Assembly (NCBI GenBank): GCA_902766255.1
Contig: CACXCS010000048.1
Span: 17,129-81,128 of the forward strand
From: an uncultured Bacteroidia bacterium
GTDB lineage: Bacteria > Bacteroidota > Bacteroidia > Bacteroidales > UBA932
Direction: 5' to 3'
Length of the DNA stretch: 64,000 nucleotides
Shown: positions 46,111 through 55,927 of the stretch, in pieces
How positions within the stretch are numbered: position 1 is the stretch's first letter
Layout: every line of letters starts with the position of its first letter
Notes under the pieces: generated by a model
Database searches by the model: none
Seen by the model: only the letters and a program-made list of their open reading frames with translations
Told to the model about the DNA's origin: nothing
Position numbers and translations under genes: made by a program

Positions 46111-49100
46111 GACACTGATAAAGCGACTCAGCATTGCTGCAATCTTTGTTATGGCCGGCCTGGGACTGTCCGTTCCCTTGCTCTCCCAGACCAGGGAACT
46201 CAGCGGCGTTGTGCTGGACGAGACCGACCTTGGCGTTCCCGGGGCATACGTTCAGTTCAAAGGCGGGACAGGAGGTGCAATGACCGACCTGGACGGACGC
46301 TTCACCATCAAGGCCAAAAGCGGGGACGTACTGGTGGTCTCCTTCCTCGGCTACGCTGACGAGGAGGTCACGGTAGCCGACCAGAAGGAGCTCATTATCA
46401 AGCTTGTACCCCAAGCCAACGAGCTCGAGGGCGTTATCAAGGTTGCCTATGGCACCCAGAAGAAGGCTTCCGTCATAGGCTCCATCACCACCATTGACGC
46501 CGGCCAGCTGCAGGCTCCCATTGGCCAGCTTTCCACTGGCCTGGCAGGCAAACTCGCCGGCATCGTGGCTGTACAGCATACCGGTGAGCCAGGCTCCAGC
46601 GCCGAGTTCTGGATCCGTGGTGTCAACACCTTCGGAGCCAACGCCTACCCGCTCATCCTCGTGGACGGCGTAGAAAGGGCAATGGACCTTGTGGATGTCG
46701 AGGATATCGCCTCGTTCTCCATCCTTAAAGACGCCACCGCCACAGCGCTTTACGGTGTTCGCGGAGCCAACGGCATAGTGCTCATCACCACCAAGCGCGG
46801 CGCCGAATCTAAACCCAAGGTAAGCGCGAAGGTGGAAACCGGCATAACTTCTCCGACTCGCCTTCCACAGATGGCCACGGCCGAGCAGTTCATCGATTAC
46901 CTCAACACCATGCAGCCGGGCACAATCGACGAATATGCCAAAAGGATGTACCTCAGCGGTCAGAACCCCGACCTGTACCCCAACGTCAACTGGATCCACG
47001 AGATCTTCAAGGAGCAGGCAATGACCACCAAGGCCAATGTCAACGTTACCGGCGGCACCAAGAACGTACGTTACTATGCCGGTGGTTCCTACTACTTCGA
47101 AGATGGTATCTTCAATGTAGAAAGGAACGACCGCTATAACGCCCAGATGAACTTCAGCAAGTTCAACTTCCGCACCAACGTAGACATCAACATCACCCCG
47201 TCCACCACCCTCGGGATGGACATTTCCACCCAGTTCACAAAGAAGAACCGCCCGGGCAGCGACATCAGCGAGATATACGCCTACACGATGCAGATTACCC
47301 CTATCGGCTTCCCGAAGGTTTTCTCCAACGGCACCCTTTCCAATCCCGAGAACGGCTCCAACCCTTACAACCTCATCAACAACATGGGCTACGCCGTGGC
47401 GTCTTCGCAAAACGCCCAGACCACCGTGGCCCTCACACAGGACTTCTCCGAGATCCTGACCGAGGGGCTTACCGCAAAAGTACAGGTCTCCTGGGATGCC
47501 AGAAGCAACTCTTCTTATACAAACTCAATACGCCCCAGGGTGTACTTCCTCGCATGGGATAATGACATCAAGGACTACGTATACCAGCTTCAGGGCAGCA
47601 GCGGCACGGGATACATCAACAAGTCAGGCACATCCATAGACGGACAGACGGTTCTCAACGTAGAGGCATCCGCCAACTACGAGCGCACATTCGCAAGCAA
47701 GCACAGAGTGGGAGCCATGTTCCTTTGGTACCTGCGCGAGCGCACCTCCCTGAATCCTGAAAGTTACTGGACCACATTCCCTTACAAGAGCCTGGGAATC
47801 GCCGGCCGTACAACCTACAGCTACGCCGACCGCTATTTCGCCGAGTTCAACTTCGGTTACAACGGCAGCGAGAATTTCGCTCCCGGCCACCGCTTCGGCT
47901 TCTTTCCTTCCGGGGCCGTGGGCTGGATAATCTCCAACGAGAACTTCTGGGAGCCACTCAAAGATGCCGTCAGCCTGTTCAAGGTCAAGGCCTCCATAGG
48001 CAAGGTCGGTAACGACCAGATAGGCGGCGGCAGGCGCTTCGGCTACATCACCACCATGGATACGAGCGGAATCGGTGGCTTCAACTGGGGCCTTACCAAT
48101 CCGGTATACACCACCGGCGTTGCCACAGGCGATATAGGCAACCCCGGTATCGTGTGGGAGGAGGCTCTCAAACGGAACGTCGGTATCGAGCTCAACTTCT
48201 GGCGCGACCATCTCAAACTGCAGTTCGACTATTTCAATGACTACCGCAGCGGCATCTTCATCACCCGCGAGTCCATGCCGAGCGTAGTCGGTCTGCGCAA
48301 GACTCAATATATCAACATTGGCGAGATGCAGAACGCCGGTTTTGACGCATCTGCTCAGTTTGACTACCTTTTCAGCGGAGGGCTGTCGTTCTCTGCCCGA
48401 GGCAACTTCACTTTCAACCGCAACCGCCGCGTGTTCGACGACAAGCCCAGTCAGGTGTGGGCTTACCAGAACACGGCCCTCTTTGCCAACAACCAGCAAA
48501 GGGGACTCATAGCGGAAGGCCTGTTCAGCAGCCAGGAAGAAATTGATACCTGGCCCGTCCAGACCTTCGGCAGCGTGCAGCCCGGCGACATTAAGTACCG
48601 CGACATCAACGGCGACTGTCAGATAGACAGTTACGATGCTGTGGCTATTGGCTATACCACCGTTCCTGAAATCAACTACGGCTTCGGCATCTCCCTGGGA
48701 TGGAAGGGCTTCGACGCCAGCGTCTTTTTCAGCGGCGTAAGCCATGTGACCCGTTTCATAGGCGGATACAACCTTTACGGCGGCGCCGCCACCAATGTGC
48801 TCGTCCAGGGCCAGGTATTCGCCGACGTAATCGAAAAAAGCTGGTCGGTGACCCACGACCCGGGCGCCGAGTATCCCCGCTTCTCGGTGGAAACTCCCGC
48901 CAACAACCAGGTCCGTTCATCTTACTGGCAGAAGGACATGAGTTTCCTGCGTTTCAAGAACGCCGAGTTCGGTTACACCCTGCCCAAGAACCTCACAAAG
49001 AAGGCGGGCATATCCACGCTCCGCATCTACCTGCAGGGAGTCAATCTCCTGACTTTCTCAAAGTTCAAGCTATGGGACCCCGAGCTGGAATCTTCTTACG

Positions 49101-49156
49101 GCAATGTCTATCCACTTACCCGGAACATCAGCCTGGGCTTGAATCTTAACTTCTAA
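46109..49156 (+). CDS. SusC/RagA-type TonB-dependent outer-membrane transporter
   Basis: 1015 residues from ATG 46109 (MTLIKRLSIAAIFV); an upstream TTG is rejected. After the signal peptide comes the carboxypeptidase-D-like domain (SGVVLDETDLGVPGAYVQF), the plug with FWIRGVNTFGANAYPLILVDG and ILKDATATALYGVRGANG, then the 22-strand barrel ending LGLNLNF. It imports oligosaccharides across the outer membrane, with the SusD encoded next as lid. Confidence 0.95.
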   Translation: MTLIKRLSIAAIFVMAGLGLSVPLLSQTRELSGVVLDETDLGVPGAYVQFKGGTGGAMTDLDGRFTIKAKSGDVLVVSFLGYADEEVTVADQKELIIKLVPQANELEGVIKVAYGTQKKASVIGSITTIDAGQLQAPIGQLSTGLAGKLAGIVAVQHTGEPGSSAEFWIRGVNTFGANAYPLILVDGVERAMDLVDVEDIASFSILKDATATALYGVRGANGIVLITTKRGAESKPKVSAKVETGITSPTRLPQMATAEQFIDYLNTMQPGTIDEYAKRMYLSGQNPDLYPNVNWIHEIFKEQAMTTKANVNVTGGTKNVRYYAGGSYYFEDGIFNVERNDRYNAQMNFSKFNFRTNVDINITPSTTLGMDISTQFTKKNRPGSDISEIYAYTMQITPIGFPKVFSNGTLSNPENGSNPYNLINNMGYAVASSQNAQTTVALTQDFSEILTEGLTAKVQVSWDARSNSSYTNSIRPRVYFLAWDNDIKDYVYQLQGSSGTGYINKSGTSIDGQTVLNVEASANYERTFASKHRVGAMFLWYLRERTSLNPESYWTTFPYKSLGIAGRTTYSYADRYFAEFNFGYNGSENFAPGHRFGFFPSGAVGWIISNENFWEPLKDAVSLFKVKASIGKVGNDQIGGGRRFGYITTMDTSGIGGFNWGLTNPVYTTGVATGDIGNPGIVWEEALKRNVGIELNFWRDHLKLQFDYFNDYRSGIFITRESMPSVVGLRKTQYINIGEMQNAGFDASAQFDYLFSGGLSFSARGNFTFNRNRRVFDDKPSQVWAYQNTALFANNQQRGLIAEGLFSSQEEIDTWPVQTFGSVQPGDIKYRDINGDCQIDSYDAVAIGYTTVPEINYGFGISLGWKGFDASVFFSGVSHVTRFIGGYNLYGGAATNVLVQGQVFADVIEKSWSVTHDPGAEYPRFSVETPANNQVRSSYWQKDMSFLRFKNAEFGYTLPKNLTKKAGISTLRIYLQGVNLLTFSKFKLWDPELESSYGNVYPLTRNISLGLNLNF

Positions 49157-51196
49157 ATGAGTATGGCGATGAAAACAAACAAACTATACATATTTGTAGC
49201 GGCTGCTCTGGTGGCCTTGTCATCGGTATCCTGTGACTCGTTCTTCGATATCAACACGAAAGACCAGGCGACGCTTGCCGATATAATGAGCCGCTCGACC
49301 GCCGTACGCCAGTACCTTGCCCACCTCTACGCTTACGTTCCCGACGAGGAGAACCTCAGGGCCAATGAAGGCGGCACCAGTCTGCGCAGCGATGAAGCGC
49401 TCCACGCCAAAAGCCAGTGGGAAACAGCCTGGTACAAGATACGCCGCGGCGAGTACAGTTCCGCAAGCACCACAGATGTGGCCAGCGGAAACATCTGGGC
49501 CAAATACTACCAGGCCATCAACGAATGCACAACCTTCATCGACAACCTCTCTTACGACAAGGAGGATTCCGAAAAGCTGGTGGCTTGCATGGAGGGTGAA
49601 GCCAGGTTCCTCAGGGCATTCTATTACTTTTCCTTGTTCCGCCACTACGGTCCCGTATTCATCTGGCAGGACGCCGACGGCAAGGCGATAGCCTCCGACC
49701 AGAATATCAACTCCGAGGATATTGACCGCAATACCGTGGATGAAAACGTAGACTTCATGGTACGCGAACTCGATGCCGCGATAGCTTTGCTTCCGGACAA
49801 TATATCCGACGTCATTGCAGCATCCTCCAACATGGGACGCGTAACGAAAGGTGCGGCTATGGCCCTGAAAGCCAGATTATTACTCTATGCCGCATCACCT
49901 TTGTACAACGGACAGGCCGGCACAGGCATGTATTCGTCCCTGGTTAACAAGAAAGGCCAGAGGCTCTTCTCCGACTACGATGCCTCAAAGTGGGACAAAG
50001 CAGCGCTGGCCGCAAAGCAGTTGATCGATCTTGGCAACTATGAACTTACGCGCAAGGGCAATCCCGAAAGCTCGATCGACGACGCCGCTGCCTCCTACCA
50101 GAGCGTATGGTTCGAGAACTGGGGAACAAACAAAGAAATCATCTGGGGCTGGTGGTACCGCCAGTGGGCCGAGGATTATCTTGGTTCGATAGGCGGTGAA
50201 ATCGCCTTTGCCGCCCCTTCAGGAGGCCGTATCTGCAGGCGCGGATTCTCGCTTATAACCCCCTCACTCAAGCTCATCGATGCATATCCGATGGCCGAAA
50301 GCGGCCGATACCCGGTGGTCGGCTATCACGAAACCGCCGGCCTGCCAGACTATTCCCGTCCAATGGTGGACGACCTTTCGGGATACAAGGCAGAGGGCTG
50401 GACCACTGATTACCAACAAGTTGTGGATGTCGATCCAAGGTGGGCCAAACCGTTTACCGCGCACAACACCACGGTGGGACGTGACGCCCGGTATTACTCC
50501 AACTTTGTTCCCAACGGCTTCTGGTGGCCATGCGAGCGTCCAATGGACGGTCCAGCGCTTCACTTCACCTGCTACGACGCCGAAGAATGCACATCCCGCT
50601 ACTCTCCTACCGAAGGCTGCAATCGCGTAGGATATGTGTGGCGCCGCCTCTACAAGGCCGGCAATCAGCTCAAGGAGGACACTGACTACAGCAGCATACG
50701 GTACGTCTACCCCGCTTTCCGCCTTGCCGAGGTTTACCTGGGCTATGCGGAAGCCTGCAATGAGAAGCAGTCCCGCGAGGTGTCCGAAGCCATCACTTAC
50801 ATCGACAAGGTACGCGCACGTGCCGGACTCAAGGGCCTGCGCGAAGCATATCCCGAGATTGATTTCGAAGGAAACGGCGGCACAATCGGCGGAATCACCC
50901 GCACGGGTCAGGAATGGCTGCGCTGGATGATACGCCAGGAAAAGATGAGTGAATTCGCCTTTGAGGGCAGCCAGAGGCACTATGATGCCCTGCGTACAAT
51001 GATAGCAGAAAAAGAGTACAACGTTGAAAACTGGACCCTGCACGTCACGGCGGACAATTACCAGGACTCCTACAAGCGCGTCAGCGACGACTACATCGGA
51101 GGCCGCAGCGTTTTCCGCAGACGCGACTACCTATTTCCTTTCGGCTCAAAGCAGCTTTCCGAAATGACTAACTTGACACAAAATCCCGGCTGGTAG
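49157..51196 (+). CDS. SusD/RagB-type outer-membrane glycan-binding lipoprotein
   Basis: 679 residues; ATG 49157, 49163 or 49169 are possible starts. Lipobox LSSVSCDS. SusD features: TPR-like helices (VACMEGEARFLRAFYYFSLFRHYG), AMALKARLLLYAASPLYN and a RagB/SusD C-terminal region with AEVYLGYAEACNE and FEGSQRHYDALR. It captures glycan at the cell surface and closes on SusC. It starts directly after susC. Confidence 0.95.
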   Translation: MSMAMKTNKLYIFVAAALVALSSVSCDSFFDINTKDQATLADIMSRSTAVRQYLAHLYAYVPDEENLRANEGGTSLRSDEALHAKSQWETAWYKIRRGEYSSASTTDVASGNIWAKYYQAINECTTFIDNLSYDKEDSEKLVACMEGEARFLRAFYYFSLFRHYGPVFIWQDADGKAIASDQNINSEDIDRNTVDENVDFMVRELDAAIALLPDNISDVIAASSNMGRVTKGAAMALKARLLLYAASPLYNGQAGTGMYSSLVNKKGQRLFSDYDASKWDKAALAAKQLIDLGNYELTRKGNPESSIDDAAASYQSVWFENWGTNKEIIWGWWYRQWAEDYLGSIGGEIAFAAPSGGRICRRGFSLITPSLKLIDAYPMAESGRYPVVGYHETAGLPDYSRPMVDDLSGYKAEGWTTDYQQVVDVDPRWAKPFTAHNTTVGRDARYYSNFVPNGFWWPCERPMDGPALHFTCYDAEECTSRYSPTEGCNRVGYVWRRLYKAGNQLKEDTDYSSIRYVYPAFRLAEVYLGYAEACNEKQSREVSEAITYIDKVRARAGLKGLREAYPEIDFEGNGGTIGGITRTGQEWLRWMIRQEKMSEFAFEGSQRHYDALRTMIAEKEYNVENWTLHVTADNYQDSYKRVSDDYIGGRSVFRRRDYLFPFGSKQLSEMTNLTQNPGW

Positions 51197-51197
51197 T

Positions 51198-53204
51198 ATG
51201 AAAAAGATATTGTTCACTATATGTGCCCTGGCACTGATTGCCGGATGCATCCCCGACGACCGCGGCAATTTTATGGTCGATGACAGTTTCGGCATAACTG
51301 CCCAGGACGCCCTTGTACAGGCTTCCGCGCACGCCGGATCCTACACCATTGGTATCGCCAAGAACGGTATTGGGCAAACGGCGGCCAAAGCATCGGTCTC
51401 GATAGGTTCGGGCGAAGCCCTTGCTGCCCTTGACAAATACAACAGCGACAACGGCACCGACTACAAGCCCTTCCCTGCGTCCGCTTTCAAGCTCGACAAA
51501 AGCGAGCTGAGTTATGACAAGAAGGATGTGGTAAAGGATGTCACCCTCTCGTGGGATCCACTGCAACTGATTGATATACTTAACGATGGGAACAATTATG
51601 TACTCCCTGTCAGTGTTGCCTCCAGTGCCTCTTCCGTAAAGGTCAATGCCGACAAACAGGTGCTTTTCATCCAGTTCCTCCGTTCGACCGTAGGTATTTC
51701 ACAGAAGAATGTTGGCCGCGTTATCAACCGCAAACAGGTCGAACCCGATGCCGATGGCGTGATCCCCGAACTCAAGGAAACCGTCATCCTCGACCTCAAG
51801 ATGGACAACTTCATCAAGGGCATAGGCATGACCTTCCCCATCAAGATCGACAACAGCCTGATAGATGCTTACAACCAGAGTTCCGGAACGTCTTTCGTTG
51901 AAGCTCCCTCAGGACTTGTCAATATCCTCACCCCTGCAGTGACTATCCCCGAGTCGGGCGAATCGGCCAGCTTCAAGGTCGAGATCGACAAGTCTGTGCT
52001 GATGTCCGGCGGCAAACTGCAGCCTTTCCCCAACTACCTGATTCCCATTAACATAGACACTCAGGCCCTGTCATCCACCAAAAAGGGCGAGGCCTTCGAC
52101 CTGAAGGGTTTGTCATACGGGAACACAGTAACATACTTCTCCATTACCTACCTTGAATCAGGCTTGTCGGTCGTGCGTGAATGGGGACTTTATTCTACCG
52201 AATCTGCATCGTGGAGCGACTACATCGACGGCTTTACCGCCAACGCCGACAGGAATGTGGCCATGGACGACAATTACATCTTCATTGCCGAAACCAACAC
52301 ATCTAAGAACCTCTGGGCTATCAGCCGCAGCGATCCCCGCAATGTCAAGAAGCTCCCCGTGGGCACGGTTGCCGACAACGGCATATTCTACCTGTGCTGC
52401 CCGCGGATGATCAGGAACACCGACCCCGAGATCAACGGCGGCAAAGACGTGCTGGCAGTGTGCAACATGATCGAGGGCGACCCCAAGCTGTACATATACA
52501 ACAACGGCATCGACTCCGACCCTTCGCCGCTCAACATGACCACATGGGCGAGCAGGCGCCTGGGCGACACCTTCACGGTGTGGGGAACCCTGCAGGAGGG
52601 AGTCCTTTTCTTCAAGGACTTCAACTCGGCCCAGGGAACGGTAACCTTCTGGCTGAGGGGCAAAACCTCCGGCACCCTGTATCTGGTGGGACGTATCGTA
52701 GCGCCTCCTGTAACCGGCGCCGGTGCGTACTTCCCCTTCCCCGACAACATCAACAGCGGCGTCAGCACCGTGCGCGGTGGCGAAAAAGCATGGCTTACAA
52801 CTGCATCCAAGAACATCGCTACCCTTGAAGGTGCGGACAACAATCCCGCCTTGACCGAATTGAGCGGCTACTTCGCCGACTCTGCGTTCCGCTACTTCGA
52901 ACTGGGCAACAAACGCTACGTGGCCTACACACGGCAGGTTAACGCGTCGGACGGCCGCCTCTTCATAATTGAAGGCGGAAAGGACCAGACATGGAGCGAT
53001 ATCATTCAGGAGCGCAAAGTAGTTTATCAGGCCGCCACACAGAACGATTCGGAGCAGGAGAAGCTGAGCGAAGATCCGTCGCCCAAAGCATCCGGCAACA
53101 GCGGCATGGATCTTGACATTCGGCAGGTCGGTGACGACTTGTATCTGGTTGTGCTCAAACAGAACGTAGGCTTGTCACTGTTCAAACTGACATACATTTA
53201 CTAG
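51198..53204 (+). CDS. DUF1735 surface lipoprotein (SusE/F-position glycan-binding candidate)
   Basis: 668 residues with lipobox LIAGCIPD. Residues ~20-160 and ~165-300 look like two DUF1735 (BT_3987-type) beta-sandwich domains (AKASVSIGSGEALAALDKYN; FPIKIDNSLIDAYNQSSG). The C-terminal ~350 residues form a beta-propeller-like region with repeated NKRYVAYTRQV-type strands. Position after SusD suggests a surface glycan-binding protein; no catalytic residues are recognisable. Confidence 0.75.
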   Translation: MKKILFTICALALIAGCIPDDRGNFMVDDSFGITAQDALVQASAHAGSYTIGIAKNGIGQTAAKASVSIGSGEALAALDKYNSDNGTDYKPFPASAFKLDKSELSYDKKDVVKDVTLSWDPLQLIDILNDGNNYVLPVSVASSASSVKVNADKQVLFIQFLRSTVGISQKNVGRVINRKQVEPDADGVIPELKETVILDLKMDNFIKGIGMTFPIKIDNSLIDAYNQSSGTSFVEAPSGLVNILTPAVTIPESGESASFKVEIDKSVLMSGGKLQPFPNYLIPINIDTQALSSTKKGEAFDLKGLSYGNTVTYFSITYLESGLSVVREWGLYSTESASWSDYIDGFTANADRNVAMDDNYIFIAETNTSKNLWAISRSDPRNVKKLPVGTVADNGIFYLCCPRMIRNTDPEINGGKDVLAVCNMIEGDPKLYIYNNGIDSDPSPLNMTTWASRRLGDTFTVWGTLQEGVLFFKDFNSAQGTVTFWLRGKTSGTLYLVGRIVAPPVTGAGAYFPFPDNINSGVSTVRGGEKAWLTTASKNIATLEGADNNPALTELSGYFADSAFRYFELGNKRYVAYTRQVNASDGRLFIIEGGKDQTWSDIIQERKVVYQAATQNDSEQEKLSEDPSPKASGNSGMDLDIRQVGDDLYLVVLKQNVGLSLFKLTYIY

Positions 53205-53207
53205 AAA

Positions 53208-54749
53208 ATGCGCTTCCGCTGTTTCATAACGGCATTCCTTCTCCTCGCGCTGGCCTCATGCAAGCCAGGGGAGAAGGAAACTGTTTATGAACCGGCAGTA
53301 CGGCTGGAACTGCAGGATGTATCTGCACACACAGCCTCATTCGCGCTCAAAACTGTAGATGCTGCCAGCGTCAAGTACGGAGTCGGTACGTCCGAGGCAC
53401 CCGTGATGGACAAGGAGATCCAAACAGAAACCACCGGACCCTCCGACCTTACACTTTCCGTTGGAGAGCTTGCCTCCGACACGGTCTACCGCATTTGTTA
53501 TCAAGGTATCGGCCCCGGAGGGGAGACCGGGAGCATGCAGGTTCTGGAGTTCCGGACCACGATTGGATCATCGCAGCTATACTCCTGGGAGAAAAAGCGT
53601 ACCGGCGTTCTGTCTTTCGCCGATATATCGCTGATTACCCTTGGACAGCACAACATTAATCCTCCGCTCTGGACCAAGGAGCGGTTTGCCTCGCACGTGA
53701 GTTACACCGACATGGGCGGTACGCCCCACTGGCTGTTTGATGCCTTCCTGTGCATCGACGGGTTCGACGGCACCAGGGGCCTGAGCCTGAGCATCGCCAA
53801 TGGTAAGAAGTCGGCGGTCAAGGAATCCTGGGAGGATCTGCTCGAGGCCTGGCTTGGCGATGACGGGGCTCTGCGCAAGCTCGACGCAGCTATTTCCGAC
53901 GCCAGTGCAGCGCTCGGCACCCCTCCACGCCCGCGTTATGTGGTGATGAGCCTGCCCGACCCTATCATGTTCCAGTTCTTCAGCGACAAAAACTCTCCTA
54001 CCAACTACTGGGGCGAGCTTAACGGACGCCGGATGGACTTTTCCAAGATTGAGGATCAGCAGGCTGCGTACCGATGGTATGCAAACCGCTGCCGTGCAAG
54101 GTTCAACAGTCTGGGGTTCAGATATTTGGAACTTGCAGGCTTCTACATTCTGTCGGAAGAGCTGCCACTTGCGCCCGACTTCTACAAGCAGTGCGGGAAG
54201 TCCTTTGACAATGCCGACACATGGAACTGGCAATACAAGCGCTGGGAGCAGCTGATACCTTGGTTGGCGGACTTTTTACATTCGTGCAACGAAGGCCTGT
54301 GGTGGATACCATACCACCTCGCCCCCGGATACCGCGTTTGGGAAGAGCTCGGCTTTGATGCCGCTTTCATGCAACCCAATCACTACTGGGACAACGGCAG
54401 CACTCAGCACCCAATGAGCAAAACTGTAGATGCCATCAAACGCTACCGGCTGGGAATGGAACTGGAATTCGAATACTCATTGGTCGCTGACGTAATGAAA
54501 GACGGCCGTGCCGGGCCCGACGGCAGCGGCAATCCCACCTTCTACCTTACGGATGTCCCTATGCTGCGGGGCCGCCTGCGTGAATATTTTGCCGGCTATA
54601 AAGAGAGCGGCCTGTACGGGGTGATCCCCCTGGCCGTATATTCCGGCACCGACGCGATGCATCAGCTTGCAAGTTCAAAAGATATTGACGATATTGCAAT
54701 GTATCACGAGCTCTGCCGCTTCATAATCGATTCGCCCTTGAAGAAATGA
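53208..54749 (+). CDS. DUF4855 lipoprotein with N-terminal Ig/FN3-like domain
   Basis: 513 residues, lipobox ALASCKPG. Residues ~25-115 are an FN3-like domain (VYRICYQGIGPGGETG). The rest is DUF4855: HWLFDAFLCIDGFDG, VVMSLPDPIMFQFF, ELAGFYILSEEL, LWWIPYHLAPGY, FMQPNHYWDN and GMELEFEYS. The block of conserved acidic residues and WIPY/LAPGY suggests a TIM-barrel glycosidase, but no activity is established for the family. It is a paralogue of the next gene (roughly 45% identity by eye) and its stop overlaps that gene's start (ATGA). Confidence 0.75.
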   Translation: MRFRCFITAFLLLALASCKPGEKETVYEPAVRLELQDVSAHTASFALKTVDAASVKYGVGTSEAPVMDKEIQTETTGPSDLTLSVGELASDTVYRICYQGIGPGGETGSMQVLEFRTTIGSSQLYSWEKKRTGVLSFADISLITLGQHNINPPLWTKERFASHVSYTDMGGTPHWLFDAFLCIDGFDGTRGLSLSIANGKKSAVKESWEDLLEAWLGDDGALRKLDAAISDASAALGTPPRPRYVVMSLPDPIMFQFFSDKNSPTNYWGELNGRRMDFSKIEDQQAAYRWYANRCRARFNSLGFRYLELAGFYILSEELPLAPDFYKQCGKSFDNADTWNWQYKRWEQLIPWLADFLHSCNEGLWWIPYHLAPGYRVWEELGFDAAFMQPNHYWDNGSTQHPMSKTVDAIKRYRLGMELEFEYSLVADVMKDGRAGPDGSGNPTFYLTDVPMLRGRLREYFAGYKESGLYGVIPLAVYSGTDAMHQLASSKDIDDIAMYHELCRFIIDSPLKK

Positions 54750-55921
54750 AGTATAAGTTATTGTTCCTAACTATGTTGCTTACGGCATGTGCGTCCGCTC
54801 CGGGACCCACGCAAGTACCTGTACTGCGAGACCTCGACCTCGTGGGCTACTGGCACCGCGAACCTCGTGTCTGGGATGCAGAAAGATTTGCCCCTCATGT
54901 GAGTTGGAAAGCCCCGGACGGTAGCGAGCAGTGGCTCTTCGACGCCTTCCTCTTCCTCGAGGGCTACGACAATGTCCACGGCAAGACGCTCACGATTTCA
55001 CCCAGCGGCATCTCGGCTGGAAAAGCCGAATGGGAATATCAGCTCGACCTCTGGCTGGGTCCTCAAGGCAGCGTTGCCCAACTTGACAAAGCTTGTGCGG
55101 CTGCAGCGGAACGCATTGGAGAGCCCGGCAGCAAGCGCATGGTAGTCATAGGCATCCCCGACGCAATCATGTTCGAGGAATTCGGCAACAAGCAATCCTC
55201 AACAGTGTATTGGGGCGACGGGCTGGACTTCGCTCTTGTAGAGAACCGCATCAAGGCATACAAGTGGTACATCGACGAGGCCAGGAACCGCTTCAAGGCC
55301 TTGGGCTGCAAGTACTTGTCCTTGGCAGGTTTCTACATCACCTCAGAGGACATCCATCTCCCTTACGACGTAGATGTCAACAGCCGTTACAAAAACTGGG
55401 AAACCATCATTCCTGCTGTTGCATCGTATTGTCATGATAAGGCTCAGGGGCTCTACTGGATACCCTATAATCTGGCTCCAGGATACAAGTTCTGGAAGGA
55501 ACTCGGCTTCGACCAGGCGTGGATGCAGCCCAACTGGTACTGGAACCTCCATGACAATGACCGTCATCCTTTCAGCAACACTGTCAAGGCTATCCAGGAA
55601 GCGGACATGAGCGGCATGGAGCTGGAGTTAGAATACTCCTGCGTGGCTGCTGAAATGGAGGACGGCAAGATGGGGCCTGACAGCGCCGGAAAGATGATAT
55701 TCAGCGCCTCGGATGTCCCCGCCCTGCAAGACCGTCTGCGCCGTTACATGCAGGAATTCAAGGACGCCGGATTCTATGGCAGGCGCTCGATAGCCTTGTA
55801 CAGCGGCAGCAATGCCCTTACACAACTAGCCACCTCTCCCATTCAGGCGGACAGAGCCCTCTACGATGAACTATGTGAATTCATCATAGGCTCCCGCAGT
55901 ACGCAAATAACTGAACAGTAA
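54746..55921 (+). CDS. DUF4855 lipoprotein, tandem paralogue
   Basis: 391 residues, lipobox LLTACASA. It lacks the FN3-like domain of the preceding gene but shares the DUF4855 core: QWLFDAFLFLEGYDN, VVIGIPDAIMFEEF, LAGFYITSEDI, LYWIPYNLAPGY, WMQPNWYWN and GMELELEYS. Invariant acids between the two copies (Glu in the SE of the AGFYI block, GMELE) are candidate catalytic residues. Tandem duplication with domain loss suggests differentiated substrate specificity. Confidence 0.75.
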   Translation: MKYKLLFLTMLLTACASAPGPTQVPVLRDLDLVGYWHREPRVWDAERFAPHVSWKAPDGSEQWLFDAFLFLEGYDNVHGKTLTISPSGISAGKAEWEYQLDLWLGPQGSVAQLDKACAAAAERIGEPGSKRMVVIGIPDAIMFEEFGNKQSSTVYWGDGLDFALVENRIKAYKWYIDEARNRFKALGCKYLSLAGFYITSEDIHLPYDVDVNSRYKNWETIIPAVASYCHDKAQGLYWIPYNLAPGYKFWKELGFDQAWMQPNWYWNLHDNDRHPFSNTVKAIQEADMSGMELELEYSCVAAEMEDGKMGPDSAGKMIFSASDVPALQDRLRRYMQEFKDAGFYGRRSIALYSGSNALTQLATSPIQADRALYDELCEFIIGSRSTQITEQ

Positions 55922-55927
55922 TTACTT

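Noticed and set aside
46094-47410. Open frame antisense to susC
   Set aside because: Opposite the clear SusC N-terminus and plug; no start signal or domain.
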